Origin: CALOCN01 sp942491735
Lineage (GTDB): Bacteria; Eisenbacteria; RBG-16-71-46; JABDJR01
Length of the DNA stretch: 64,000 nt
Direction: 5' to 3'
Assembly (NCBI GenBank): GCA_942491735.1
Contig: CALOCN010000014.1
Coordinates: forward strand, 1,240,001-1,304,000
Of the stretch, positions 17,926-26,615 are shown piece by piece. The notes beneath the pieces were generated by a model. That model made no database searches. It saw only the letters and a list, made by a program, of their open reading frames with translations, and was not told the DNA's origin. Within the stretch, counting starts at the first letter, position 1; each line of letters opens with the position of its first letter. The position numbers were made by a program, and so were the translations under genes.

Positions 17926-18798
17926 ATGGGCATAAAGGATATTGTCCGCAATCTCAGAAACCAGGAGGAGAGTGGTCCCGGCCGGGGACTGGCCCTCACC
18001 GACGCCGCGCGGGCAGGGATCGAGTCCAACCTCGAGGCCCATGACGGGGACAGCCCCATCGCCTTTTTCGTTCTCACCCGGGCCTCCGAAATCGGGTTCG
18101 ATGTGGGAGTGGGCTTCGATCGGGTGGATGCAGCGCCGGATCGTCCGCTTCGCACCGAGATGCCGGTGCCCTGTGCGGTGAGCGACGCGGACTGGGAACG
18201 CCTCGACGGCTATACCATCGACTACCGGGACGGCCGCTATGTCGTGTTCTCGGATGTGCGGGTGCATGTCGACGACACGCCGAACCCCGACTCGCGCAAG
18301 TTCATGGTCAACCGCGACCTCATGAGAGAAGGCACGGCCACCTTCCTGCAACGGGACGCCGTTCCAGCGTCCCCTGTCCTGGTACGGATGTTGTTGGAGG
18401 CGGAGGGAGTGCGCCAGCTCTTCGTGGCCAAGGGGTTCGTCTCGGTGACCCGGGATTCCGGCGTGGCGTGGGAGGTACTGACCCCGGAGATCGGCCGGCG
18501 ACTGCAACAGTACTTCACCCACGGGGGTGCCCCCCTGGACCCGCCCCAGGTGGACCTGGAGACCTACACCGACATCGAGCGGAAAATCGTCACCGTCCTG
18601 CAGGACGTGGTACGTCCCGCGGTGCAGCGGGACGGGGGGGACATCGCGTTCGCCGGCTACGAGGACGGGGTGGTCCAGGTCTACATGCTGGGCAGTTGCG
18701 TCGGCTGTCCGTCCTCCACCGCCACCCTCAAGATGGGGATCGAGAAGCTCCTCAAGGATCAGGTTTCCGAGATCCGCGAGGTCGTCTCGATCAGCTAG
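17926..18798 (+). CDS. Three-domain Nfu-type iron-sulfur carrier
   Basis: 290 residues. Domains in order: a degenerate A-type (HesB/IscA-like) part at about 15-95 without cysteines (GFDVGVGFDRV); an Nfu N-terminal domain with TPNPDSRKFMVNRDL; and a C-terminal NifU domain with the cluster-binding C258-V-G-C261 in GSCVGCPSSTATLKMGIE. NfuA of E. coli has the first and last only. Role: accept and deliver 4Fe-4S clusters in the cytosol. ATG 17926 has CGGAG 7 bases upstream. A second Fe-S locus (A-type carrier plus YgfZ) lies near 58 kb. Confidence 0.85.
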   Translation: MGIKDIVRNLRNQEESGPGRGLALTDAARAGIESNLEAHDGDSPIAFFVLTRASEIGFDVGVGFDRVDAAPDRPLRTEMPVPCAVSDADWERLDGYTIDYRDGRYVVFSDVRVHVDDTPNPDSRKFMVNRDLMREGTATFLQRDAVPASPVLVRMLLEAEGVRQLFVAKGFVSVTRDSGVAWEVLTPEIGRRLQQYFTHGGAPLDPPQVDLETYTDIERKIVTVLQDVVRPAVQRDGGDIAFAGYEDGVVQVYMLGSCVGCPSSTATLKMGIEKLLKDQVSEIREVVSIS

Positions 18799-18812
18799 GA
18801 GCCGGGCGAGGC

Positions 18813-19715
18813 CTATTCCCCGGGGTCGCCACCCAGGGACTCGTAGACCAGGCGGGTGAAGACCTCGGGATTCATGAACCCGCCTCCCCAGACCTCGTCC
18901 CACTCCGCGGTCGCGCCCTGGGTCTCCTCCAGGGTGCGGCCGGCGGCGAGCGCCTCGGCCACGTTCCTGCGAACCCCGCGCAACATGGACAGGTAGCCGT
19001 CGAGGTCCTCACGATCCGCGACCGGGCCGTGCCCCGGGATGAAGCGGGTGGTCCCGTTGGTCCGCTCCAGCACCGTTTCCACCGCGGCGATGACCCCGTC
19101 GATGGAACCCTCGGAGAACACGTCGATGAACGGGTACATCCCGTTGAAGAAGATGTCCCCCATGTGGACGATGTTCGCGGTCCTGAACCAGACCACCGCG
19201 TCCCCGTCGGTGTGCGCGTTGTCGAAATCCACCGCTTCGATCTCCTCGCCGTTGAGGAAGAAGCTGAGTTCCTCGGCAAAGGTGATCACGGGGAGGGCGG
19301 CTTCGGGGGAGGGGGGAGTGGTGCGGTCCCAGAGCGGGTTGAAGTTCTCGACGCTCATGCGGGCCCGCACGTTGTCGTGGGCCACGATGGCCACGCCCGC
19401 GTTCCCCATGTTCTCGTTCCCGCCGGTGTGGTCGCCGTGCCAGTGGGTGTTGATGAGGAAACCGATGTTCCGGGTGGAGATCTCCCGCACCGCGGCGAGG
19501 ATCCTGTCGGTGAGCGGCGCGAACTGGTCGTCGATGAGGAGCACCCCGTCCTCGCCGACGCAGAGCCCCATGTTGCCCCCCCGCCCGGTGAGCATGTAGA
19601 TCCCGGGGGCGAGCTCTTCCGGGACGATGCTCACGTCCTCCCACTGGGCGGGAGTCGTCGAAACCGAAGCGAGGAGGAACAGGCCGGTCAGGGCCAAACC
19701 GAGGGGTCGTCGCAT
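18813..19715 (-). CDS. Secreted metallo-beta-lactamase-fold hydrolase
   Basis: 300 residues. Signal peptide residues 1-24 (ending PAQ) from ATG 19715, with GGAG upstream. The zinc motif is H91-W-H93-G-D95-H96 followed by TGGNENMG; further ligands are likely in DNAHTDGDAVVWF and the C-terminal FIPGHGPV. The order HxHxDH...AHTDGD...GHG is that of the MBL superfamily, close to the quinoprotein-relay / SoxH-like and glyoxalase-type proteins. Substrate unknown; a periplasmic location is expected. Divergent from nadA. Confidence 0.82.
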   Translation of the reverse strand: MRRPLGLALTGLFLLASVSTTPAQWEDVSIVPEELAPGIYMLTGRGGNMGLCVGEDGVLLIDDQFAPLTDRILAAVREISTRNIGFLINTHWHGDHTGGNENMGNAGVAIVAHDNVRARMSVENFNPLWDRTTPPSPEAALPVITFAEELSFFLNGEEIEAVDFDNAHTDGDAVVWFRTANIVHMGDIFFNGMYPFIDVFSEGSIDGVIAAVETVLERTNGTTRFIPGHGPVADREDLDGYLSMLRGVRRNVAEALAAGRTLEETQGATAEWDEVWGGGFMNPEVFTRLVYESLGGDPGE

Positions 19716-19842
19716 GGGGATCTCCAGGGGAAGAGGGTGGCACGGGGCGCGGTGCATCATGGCAAATGCCCCCCATGGAGGGCAAGACGCCTTCACGCCG
19801 CGGTGGCGCCGGGTCGCTCCGGGCCGCTACACTTCCTTCCCC

Positions 19843-20922
19843 ATGAGAACCATCCAGTATCCCGACACCGTACCGGCCATGATCGACCATCTCCGGACGC
19901 GACTTGGCGACGTCGTTCCCCCGGCCGAAATCCTCCTCAAGGCCGAGGTCGCGGTGGAGGTCAACCGGCTCAAGCGCGAGAAGAACGCGATCATCCTGGG
20001 CCACAACTACATGGAACCGGTGTTGTTCCATTCCGTTCCCGACGTGACCGGGGACTCGCTCTATCTGAGCCGGGTCGCCGCCGAAGCGGATGCGGATGTG
20101 ATCGTCTTCTGCGGGGTGCGTTTCATGGCCGAGACGGCCAAGATCCTCAATCCCGGGCGCACCGTCCTTCTGCCCAGCGCGCGCGGTGGATGCTCCCTGG
20201 CGGAAAGCATCACCGCACAGGATGTGCGCCGTCTCAAGGCCCGCTACCCGGGGGTGCCGGTGGTCACCTACGTGAACACCTACGCCGACGTGAAAGCGGA
20301 GTCCGACTACTGCGTCACCTCGGGGAACGCCGAGGCCATGATGGCCCACCTGCTGGAGAAGGGGCACGAGAGCGTGATCTTTCTCCCCGACGAGTACCTG
20401 GCCGGAAACGTGGCCCGGGATGCCGGGTTGCGTTTCATCCTTCCCTCCAGGGAGTCGCTGCGGAGCGAAGGTCCCGCCCCGGATCTCAAATCGGTGGAGA
20501 ACGCGGTCATCGCCTGGGGTGGCCGGTGCGAGGTGCACGAGAAGTTCACCGTCGAGGACATCGAGAACGTGCGCAGGCAGTTCCCGGACGTGGTGGTGCT
20601 CGCGCACCCGGAGTGTTCCCCCGAGGTGGTGGAGGCATCGGATTTCTCGGGCAGCACCACCGCGATGATCCGTCACGTGGAGAACATGAAGAGCGGCCGG
20701 TACCTGCTGTTGACCGAGTGCAGCATGGGGGACAACATCCAGGCCCAGAACCCGGACCGGGAGATGGTCCGGCTGTGCACCGTACGCTGCCCGCACATGA
20801 ACGAGATCACCCTGGAGGAGACGCGGGACGCACTGCTCCACACACGGTATGTGATCGATGTTCCCGAGGCGATCCGGGTGCGCGCGAAGGTGGCGGTGGA
20901 CCGGATGCTCGAAGTGGGCTGA
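19843..20922 (+). CDS. nadA: Quinolinate synthase A
   Basis: 359 residues. Condenses iminoaspartate with dihydroxyacetone phosphate to quinolinate in NAD synthesis, with a 4Fe-4S cluster held by three cysteines. These are visible in VFC90GVRFMAET, LAHPECSPE and TVRCPHMNEI. Other family stretches are ILGHNYMEP and YVNTYADVKAESDYCVTSGNA. ATG 19843 starts MRTIQYPD; the frame is open upstream but has no homology. Only three bases separate its stop from the opposing reductase gene. nadB/nadC are not in the window. Confidence 0.95.
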   Translation: MRTIQYPDTVPAMIDHLRTRLGDVVPPAEILLKAEVAVEVNRLKREKNAIILGHNYMEPVLFHSVPDVTGDSLYLSRVAAEADADVIVFCGVRFMAETAKILNPGRTVLLPSARGGCSLAESITAQDVRRLKARYPGVPVVTYVNTYADVKAESDYCVTSGNAEAMMAHLLEKGHESVIFLPDEYLAGNVARDAGLRFILPSRESLRSEGPAPDLKSVENAVIAWGGRCEVHEKFTVEDIENVRRQFPDVVVLAHPECSPEVVEASDFSGSTTAMIRHVENMKSGRYLLLTECSMGDNIQAQNPDREMVRLCTVRCPHMNEITLEETRDALLHTRYVIDVPEAIRVRAKVAVDRMLEVG

Positions 20923-20925
20923 CCC

Positions 20926-21840
20926 CTACCAGAAGCGTTCGAAGTGCACGTTGGTGGTCCCGGTGCGGTGGTCGGCATCGAACCCCAGGGACTCGAGCAA
21001 CTGCACCATCCCGGGCTCCTCGGGGAAGACCCGCACCCCCTGCAACAGTCGGGGCGGCCCGATCATTCCCGGGTTCCCGCAGAGGAAGACCCGCACCTTG
21101 GCGGGGTCCATGGGAAAACCGGCCAGGGCGTCGAGCGATCCCTCGCGCAGGTAGTCCTGGAAGTGACGGGGGTCCCCCCCCGGATCCCGGGTGGCCAGGG
21201 GGTGGTACCGATAGCCCGGAAACAACCCGGCCAGACGCCGGTGGGCGCTGTCGTAGGCGAGGTCATCCGCGTGACGGACGCACACCAGATGCGCAATGCG
21301 TCCGGTGTGCCCGTTGCGGAGCAACTCCGCGATCATCGCGTTGTGGGGGGCCTCGCCGGTTCCGGTGGAAAGAAAGAGGATGTCGTCCCCCTCCTTCACC
21401 GGGGCCAGGGTGTACTCGCCCATGGGAGTCTCGGAGAGAAACAGCCGATCCCCTTGCCGCAGGCAGAAGAGTCGCCCGGTCAGGTTGGGGACCTTGCCGG
21501 CCCGCGCCGCGGGAGGGATGACCAGGCTGAGAAAGAACTCGAACCCGGCCTGCGTGCCGGCCTCGGGGAGTCCCGATCCTGTCTCGTTGAGGATGGGGGA
21601 ACTGATGGAGTAGGCGCGCCGAATCATCGCCTCGGGGCCCGAGCGGCGGGTGCTTCCCGGTTCCGCTCCTTCCATCACCGGTTCCCAGGCGCCCAGACCG
21701 AGTTCCAGCCACTGTCCCGCCTGGGGAGCCGGGATGGGGTTGTCCGGTTGGACCCGGAACACCATGACCGTTCCGTGGAGTATCCGCTCCTGGAGAATGG
21801 TCGCGTTGTAGTGTGTCTCGCGGAGCGCGGCGATGTCCAT
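20926..21840 (-). CDS. Ferredoxin/flavodoxin--NADP(+) reductase-like protein
   Basis: 304 residues. FAD/NAD-binding oxidoreductase: the FAD motif is RRAYSISSP, the NAD(P) motif LFLSTGTGEAPHNAMIAELL, and CGNPGMIG near the C-terminus. The C-terminal aromatic NVHFERFW is like the Fpr family, in which the last residue stacks on FAD. ATG 21840 has GGAG 5 bases upstream. Its electron partner is not evident; it could serve ferredoxin or flavodoxin. It starts 2 bases after the stop of xthA, so they form one unit. Confidence 0.83.
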   Translation of the reverse strand: MDIAALRETHYNATILQERILHGTVMVFRVQPDNPIPAPQAGQWLELGLGAWEPVMEGAEPGSTRRSGPEAMIRRAYSISSPILNETGSGLPEAGTQAGFEFFLSLVIPPAARAGKVPNLTGRLFCLRQGDRLFLSETPMGEYTLAPVKEGDDILFLSTGTGEAPHNAMIAELLRNGHTGRIAHLVCVRHADDLAYDSAHRRLAGLFPGYRYHPLATRDPGGDPRHFQDYLREGSLDALAGFPMDPAKVRVFLCGNPGMIGPPRLLQGVRVFPEEPGMVQLLESLGFDADHRTGTTNVHFERFW

Positions 21841-21842
21841 GC

Positions 21843-22610
21843 TCACTCCAGGGTTGCGATCACGGGGGCGTGATCCGAGGGCTTCTCCCCCGCGCGCTCC
21901 TCCGTGTCCACGGTCATGTCCCGCAGGCGCCTTGCCACCGGGTCGGTGACCAGCATGTGGTCGATCCGCAGACCCCATCCACGCTGGAAGGCCATGAGCC
22001 GGTAGTCCCACCAGGTGTGGATTCCCGCCTCGTCGCTCAGGACCCGCTGTCCGTCCTGGAAACCCCAGGCGAGCAGTTCCTTCCAGCGGCCACGTTCCTC
22101 CGCCGTGGTCAGGACCTTGTCGCGCCAACGTTCCGGCTTGTAGATGTCCTTGTCCTCCGGAGCCACGTTGAAATCCCCGCAGACCAGGATGGAGTCCGTG
22201 GGTCGATGATCGGCGGCGATCGCCTCCCGGAACCGGTCGTACCAGTCGAGCTTGTAGGCGAACTTGTCCGAGCCCACCGATTGGCCGTTGGGCACGTAGA
22301 CGTTGACCACCCGGATGCCGTCCGCGGTGGCGGCGATGACCCTCGGTTTGGAGGGATCGGGATCCCCGGCAAAGCCACGCGTCACATCCTCCAGGGCGAT
22401 GCGGGAGGCGATGGCCACCCCGTTGAATCCCTTCACCCCGTGGGTCTCGACCCGGTAGCCCACCGTCTCCAGTTCCTTCCAGGGGAACTCCTCGTTGGGG
22501 ACCTTGGTTTCCTGCATGCACAGGACATCCGGTTGCCGGCTCCTGAGCCACGCCACCAGACGGGGAAGCCGGGCCCGGATGCCGTTCACGTTCCATGTTG
22601 CCAGTTTCAT
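21843..22610 (-). CDS. xthA: Exodeoxyribonuclease III
   Basis: 255 residues. AP endonuclease / 3'-5' exonuclease of base-excision repair. Family motifs in order: KLATWNVNGIRARL, CMQETKVP, GFNGVAIASR, VNVYVPNGQ, VCGDFNVAPEDKDIY and the C-terminal RIDHMLVT...KPSDHAPVIATL. The catalytic Asp-His pair is in the last motif. ATG 22610 gives MKLATW; the frame above it has no homology. Part of a gene run with the upstream aminotransferase (16-base gap). Confidence 0.95.
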   Translation of the reverse strand: MKLATWNVNGIRARLPRLVAWLRSRQPDVLCMQETKVPNEEFPWKELETVGYRVETHGVKGFNGVAIASRIALEDVTRGFAGDPDPSKPRVIAATADGIRVVNVYVPNGQSVGSDKFAYKLDWYDRFREAIAADHRPTDSILVCGDFNVAPEDKDIYKPERWRDKVLTTAEERGRWKELLAWGFQDGQRVLSDEAGIHTWWDYRLMAFQRGWGLRIDHMLVTDPVARRLRDMTVDTEERAGEKPSDHAPVIATLE

Positions 22611-22626
22611 GAACCTGTTTCCCCGG

Positions 22627-23757
22627 TCATTCGGCCAGGGTCCGAAGAAACCGGTCGATGTCGTTGGGTGTGTTGAACACATGGGGAGAAACGCGGATGC
22701 CGTCCTCGCGCAGGCTCACCCAGAAGCCGTTCCCACGCAGGCGGTCGTAGTCCCGATGCACCTGTTGGGCGTCGTCGGTTTCCAGGAGGAGGATGGGGGA
22801 GGCGATGGGGCCCGGTTCGCCCCGGCGGCGATACGGGGCCGGCAGACCCGCGACGACCTGGTCCAGCAGCTCCGTGACGTGGTCATGGATGGCCGGGACT
22901 CCCAGTTCGACGAGGAACTCGGCGCTGCGCGCCATGCCGGTGGTGTTGACGAACGAGGCGGTTTCCGGGGCATCGTAGCGTCTGGCCGTGTCCACCCAGG
23001 TCCAGTCCTCCCGGGGGAGGCTGTTGAAGTTCTCGGCCCCCGCGGCCGCGGTCCAGGTGACGTAGGTGGGGTCGATACGTTCGTACCAGTCCGGACTCAA
23101 CCAGGCGAATCCGGCACCGTAGGGTCCCAGCATCCACTTGTAGCAGCCCGCGGTAAAGAGCTGGATGCCCATGGAAGAAACGTCCAGGGGAACCACCCCC
23201 GCCGCCTGGGTTCCGTCGATCCCGAGAAAGATCCCTCGCGCCCGGCACACGGCGGCGAGCTGTTCCACGTCCTGGACCTGGCCGCTTCCGAAGTCGACCA
23301 GACTCACCATGATGGCGCGGGTTCGATCGGTCACCGCGGCGAGGACCTCCCGGGTGGTCGCGCCGCGCCCGGTTCCGCGGACATGGATCGCGCGGGCACC
23401 GGCGCGCCTGGCCGCGTTTCCCCAGATGTAGATGTTGGCCGGGAACTCGTTGGCGGTGAGGATGACCTCGTCGCCCGGGGTCCAGGGAAACCCGTGGGCG
23501 GCCGCGTTGGATCCGTGGGACATGCCGCTGCCGAGAAAAATCTCGTTGGCCGGGACCCCGATGATCGGGGCCACCGCCTCCCGGGCCCGGTTGGGGAGTT
23601 CGAAGAGAAGCATGTCGGGCATGCGGTTGGGGAGGGTCTTGATCCCGATCGCCTCCCGCATGGCCTCCACGGTCACGTTGGGGAGCGGACTCTGGGCGGC
23701 GCAGTTGAGGTAGGTGACCTCCTGCTCGGGGAAGTGCCGGGCACCGCCTTCGATCAC
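22627..23757 (-). CDS. PLP-dependent aminotransferase class V (cysteine-desulfurase/kynureninase fold)
   Basis: 376 residues. The PLP lysine is in FTAGCYKWMLGPYG, the Asp that pairs with the pyridine N in LGIDGTQAAGVV, and the substrate-end stretch in GIRVSPHVFNTPNDID. No cysteine active-site loop of IscS/SufS type is seen, so it is not an ordinary cysteine desulfurase; lyase, isopenicillin-epimerase-like or kynureninase-like activity is possible. ATG 23757 overlaps the stop of the small Trm112-like gene (ATGA). Confidence 0.8.
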   Translation of the reverse strand: MIEGGARHFPEQEVTYLNCAAQSPLPNVTVEAMREAIGIKTLPNRMPDMLLFELPNRAREAVAPIIGVPANEIFLGSGMSHGSNAAAHGFPWTPGDEVILTANEFPANIYIWGNAARRAGARAIHVRGTGRGATTREVLAAVTDRTRAIMVSLVDFGSGQVQDVEQLAAVCRARGIFLGIDGTQAAGVVPLDVSSMGIQLFTAGCYKWMLGPYGAGFAWLSPDWYERIDPTYVTWTAAAGAENFNSLPREDWTWVDTARRYDAPETASFVNTTGMARSAEFLVELGVPAIHDHVTELLDQVVAGLPAPYRRRGEPGPIASPILLLETDDAQQVHRDYDRLRGNGFWVSLREDGIRVSPHVFNTPNDIDRFLRTLAE

Positions 23758-23966
23758 GCCTTGCCGTGCTTCTTCATGATCTCCGCCCAGGCGGCTTCGG
23801 AAAGCTCCTCCGACTCGTCGATGAGCATGTTGGGAATCCCGTCATCGATGCGGTACCGGCGTCGGGTCTCCTTGTCGGTGGAGACCAGGGTGTCGCCGTC
23901 CTCCACCAGGGGAGCGTGCGAAAGGGGGCAGGCGAGAATCTCGAGTAGTTCCTTGCTGATGGGCAT
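23754..23966 (-). CDS. Trm112-family small zinc-ribbon-like protein
   Basis: 70 residues from ATG 23966 (GGAG upstream). The sequence begins MPISKELLEILACPLSHAPL, which matches the Trm112/YcaR (UPF0434) family. Only one Cys of the usual zinc set is present (ILACPLSH), so zinc binding is doubtful. Eukaryotic Trm112 activates methyltransferases; bacterial versions have no settled role. It is translationally coupled to the downstream aminotransferase. Confidence 0.8.
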   Translation of the reverse strand: MPISKELLEILACPLSHAPLVEDGDTLVSTDKETRRRYRIDDGIPNMLIDESEELSEAAWAEIMKKHGKA

Positions 23967-24057
23967 TCTGGGTCTCCATGGGGATTCCGGGGGGCCGGGC
24001 GGGCCCCGGTAGGGATGGCGAGGGGGAATTCTAGCGCAGCGGGAGCGATTTGGGCGA

Positions 24058-25113
24058 TCAGAGCGCAACGCCGCGCAGGGCGCTGGCCTTGATGAGCAGC
24101 GTGACCTCGACCCCCGGCCCCAGTCCCAGGGCTTCCCGCGAGGCCTCGGTCACTTCGGCCCAGATCAGGGGACCCACGTCGACGCAAACCAGGAGATGTC
24201 CGCGGGCGGGGAGGATCCGGACCACCGTCCCGGACAGCGTGTTGCGGGCACTGGTGCGGGGAGGCGCGCCCACCGAGACCAGGACGTCGGCCGCGCCGAC
24301 CGTGACATAGGCGCGCGCCCCCACGCGACGGCCGGGCAGGGGAAGGAGCAGCCGGGCGCCCTCGACCTCCACCATGGCATCCTCTCCCTCGACCGCCTCC
24401 ACCGTTCCGGTGAGCGTGGTCTCCACCGGTCCGGCCCCCCGATCGGCGAGGGCGACCTCCAGGAGTGCGGCGGGGGAGCCGGTGGTTTGCACCCGACCGG
24501 CGCGGAGGATGGCCATGTCATCCACGAGGGCGAGGAAGTCGGCAAAGTGGTGGCTGACGTAGAACATGCGGACGTCGACCGTTTCCTTCAGTCGCAGCAG
24601 ATAGGCGAGGACCCGTCGCCGCAGGGCCGGGTCGAGTCCGGTGAGCGGTTCGTCGAGCAGCAGGAGCCGGGGCGCGGCGTACAGCGCCCGCCCAATGGCA
24701 ACCAGGCGTGCCTGACCCCCGGAGAGGTCCGTGACCGGGCGGTCCAGGAGTCCCTCAAGGTCCAGGAGGCTTGCAATCTCGTCCAGGTCGGGCCCACCGA
24801 GGATGGGGGCCCGGCGGGCGAAGGTGAGATTGCTCCGGACGTCGAGATGGGGGAACAGCCGGCCTTCCTGGAAGACCACCCCCACCCGGCGCTTCTCCGG
24901 GGAGAGCGAGATGTTTTTCGCCGTATCCAGCAGCACCGTGCCCCCGATCTCGATGCGACCCCGTCGCGGGGTGATCACCCCGGCCAGGGCGAGCAGGGTG
25001 CTGGACTTGCCGGAGCCGGACGGTCCAAAGAGACCGCTCACCCGGGCCTCGGTGTCCAGTTCAACCGCGGCCGAAAACTCTCCGCGCTGGAGTTCCAGCT
25101 CGATGCGGATCAT
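24058..25113 (-). CDS. modC: Molybdate ABC transporter, ATP-binding protein
   Basis: 351 residues. ATPase domain with Walker A GPSGSGKSS, signature DLSGGQARLVAIGRAL, Walker B LLLLDEPLTGLD and H-loop FYVSHHFAD. The C-terminal 110 residues form TOBE/Mop-like molybdate-binding repeats (ARNTLSGTVVRILPARGHLL). Energises uptake through ModB. ATG 25113 overlaps the modB stop (ATGA). It closes a modA-modB-modC order. Molybdenum would serve Moco enzymes; none is encoded here. Confidence 0.93.
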   Translation of the reverse strand: MIRIELELQRGEFSAAVELDTEARVSGLFGPSGSGKSSTLLALAGVITPRRGRIEIGGTVLLDTAKNISLSPEKRRVGVVFQEGRLFPHLDVRSNLTFARRAPILGGPDLDEIASLLDLEGLLDRPVTDLSGGQARLVAIGRALYAAPRLLLLDEPLTGLDPALRRRVLAYLLRLKETVDVRMFYVSHHFADFLALVDDMAILRAGRVQTTGSPAALLEVALADRGAGPVETTLTGTVEAVEGEDAMVEVEGARLLLPLPGRRVGARAYVTVGAADVLVSVGAPPRTSARNTLSGTVVRILPARGHLLVCVDVGPLIWAEVTEASREALGLGPGVEVTLLIKASALRGVAL

Positions 25114-25790
25114 GAGCGCCGCCCGGGGCGACCGGCGAGACGCTCGGACAGAACGAGGGCGATCCACGAAATGCCGATGGAGAGCAGGGCGAGGCGAAGG
25201 ATCGCGGTCTCTCCCCCGGGGACCGATGCCTGGCGATAGACCTCCAGGGCCAGGGTCCGGGTCCCCGGCAGGTTGGGAGCGACCATGACCGTGGCCCCGA
25301 ACTCCCCGAGTGCCCGGGCAAAGGCAAGAAGACTGCCTGCGATGATGCCCGAGCGGGCCAGGGGAAGGGTGATCCGGGCCAGGGTCGCCCAGGGTCCGAG
25401 CCCCAGGGTGCGGGCCGCCTGCTCCAACCCGGGATCCACGTTCTCCATGGCCACCCGCACCGATCGAACCAGGAGCGGGAGTCCCACCAACCCTCCGGCC
25501 ACCGCCATGGCGAACAGGTTGAAGGTGAGGGAAATGCCGAACGTCTCCTGCACCCACCCGCCGATCCAACCCTGGCGTCCCAGCACCTTCAGCAGGAAAT
25601 AGCCGGTCACCACCGGGGGGACGACCAGGGGAAGAAAGACGAGACCCTCGATCAGCGATTTGCCCGGAAACCGCCGTCTGGCCAGGAGCCAGCCCAGAAA
25701 CACCCCGGGGACCAGGGTGAGGGCCAAGGCCAATCCGGCCACCTGAAGGGAAACGGTCAGCGCGCTCAGCTCGTGGGGAGAGAGGGGCAC
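25110..25790 (-). CDS. modB: Molybdate ABC transporter, permease
   Basis: 226 residues. Five or six hydrophobic segments; the binding-protein-dependent transport (EAA) loop reads AARTLGLGPWATLARITLPLA, followed by ARALGEFGATVMVAPN, which is typical of ModB. GTG 25790 is chosen since it falls directly after the modA stop, with a purine-rich GGGGGGA upstream, and starts just before the first membrane segment; a longer frame would add a non-membrane stretch read from within modA. Confidence 0.92.
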   Translation of the reverse strand: MPLSPHELSALTVSLQVAGLALALTLVPGVFLGWLLARRRFPGKSLIEGLVFLPLVVPPVVTGYFLLKVLGRQGWIGGWVQETFGISLTFNLFAMAVAGGLVGLPLLVRSVRVAMENVDPGLEQAARTLGLGPWATLARITLPLARSGIIAGSLLAFARALGEFGATVMVAPNLPGTRTLALEVYRQASVPGGETAILRLALLSIGISWIALVLSERLAGRPGRRS

Positions 25791-25791
25791 G

Positions 25792-26538
25792 CTAGGTCCC
25801 CCCGAAGCCGAGTTCGCGCAGGACGGCACGGCCCGCCGGGCCGGACAGGTACTCCAGGAATCCCGCGGCGCGTGCAGCGTGCCGGCTGTCTCGAACCGGC
25901 GCCGCGACATACACGATGGGCGCGTGCGTGTTCGGGGCGAACGTGTGCAGGAGGGTCAACCGTTCATTCCCGGTGACATCCGTTGCGTAGAGGATCCCAC
26001 CATCCATCTCCCCGTTCTCGAGCAGGGTACGGGCGGTACGCGCATCGGGGGCCCGGAAGGCCACTTCCTCGACGGCGATCCAGAATCCGGTGCGCCGCAG
26101 GGCCTCCTCCGTGAACCGTCCCAACGGAACCACATCCGGGTCCGCAATGACGAAGCGCTTCATGCCCACCATGGATCCCGGTCGCTCGGGGACATCCGGC
26201 CCGGCCGAGGGAACGGCAAAGGCGAGGCGGTTCCAGGCGATGACCCGGGAACGTCCCGGTTCGAGAATGCCCCGGGTTTCCAGGTCGCGAATCCAGGTCT
26301 CGTCCGCGGAGAGGAACAGGTCGGCCGGGGCGCCGTTCTCGATCTCCACGGCGAGGGTGGAGGAGCTTCCGGTTCGCAGTTGCACGGTTTGTCCGGTTTC
26401 CGTCCGGAACGACTCGATGATCCGTTCCAGGGGAACGGTCAGCGACGAGGCCGCGTAGACGATGACCGTGTCGTTGCCTGCGCAGGAGACGAAGGGCAGG
26501 ATGAGGAGACCGCACAGGATCCGCAGGGAAGGCCGCAT
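25792..26538 (-). CDS. modA: Molybdate ABC transporter, substrate-binding lipoprotein
   Basis: 248 residues. The signal peptide ends in a lipobox-like FVSC (Cys19), so it is likely a lipoprotein, unlike soluble E. coli ModA. Family stretches: VYAASSLTVPLERI (oxyanion-binding Ser residues), TGSSSTLAVEIENGAPADLFLSAD and YATDV. Binds molybdate (or tungstate) in the periplasm and hands it to ModBC. First gene of the operon. Confidence 0.92.
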   Translation of the reverse strand: MRPSLRILCGLLILPFVSCAGNDTVIVYAASSLTVPLERIIESFRTETGQTVQLRTGSSSTLAVEIENGAPADLFLSADETWIRDLETRGILEPGRSRVIAWNRLAFAVPSAGPDVPERPGSMVGMKRFVIADPDVVPLGRFTEEALRRTGFWIAVEEVAFRAPDARTARTLLENGEMDGGILYATDVTGNERLTLLHTFAPNTHAPIVYVAAPVRDSRHAARAAGFLEYLSGPAGRAVLRELGFGGT

Positions 26539-26615
26539 GGAGGTGAGAATAGGACAAGCAAGCCCCCAGCGTCACCCGGGGTCGGGCGACGCCTCAAGCC
26601 GGGTCGGGTGCCCCC

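Noticed and set aside
22495..24012. A 505-codon plus-strand reading frame
   Set aside because: Antisense to the aminotransferase and Trm112-like genes; no domain or ribosome site.
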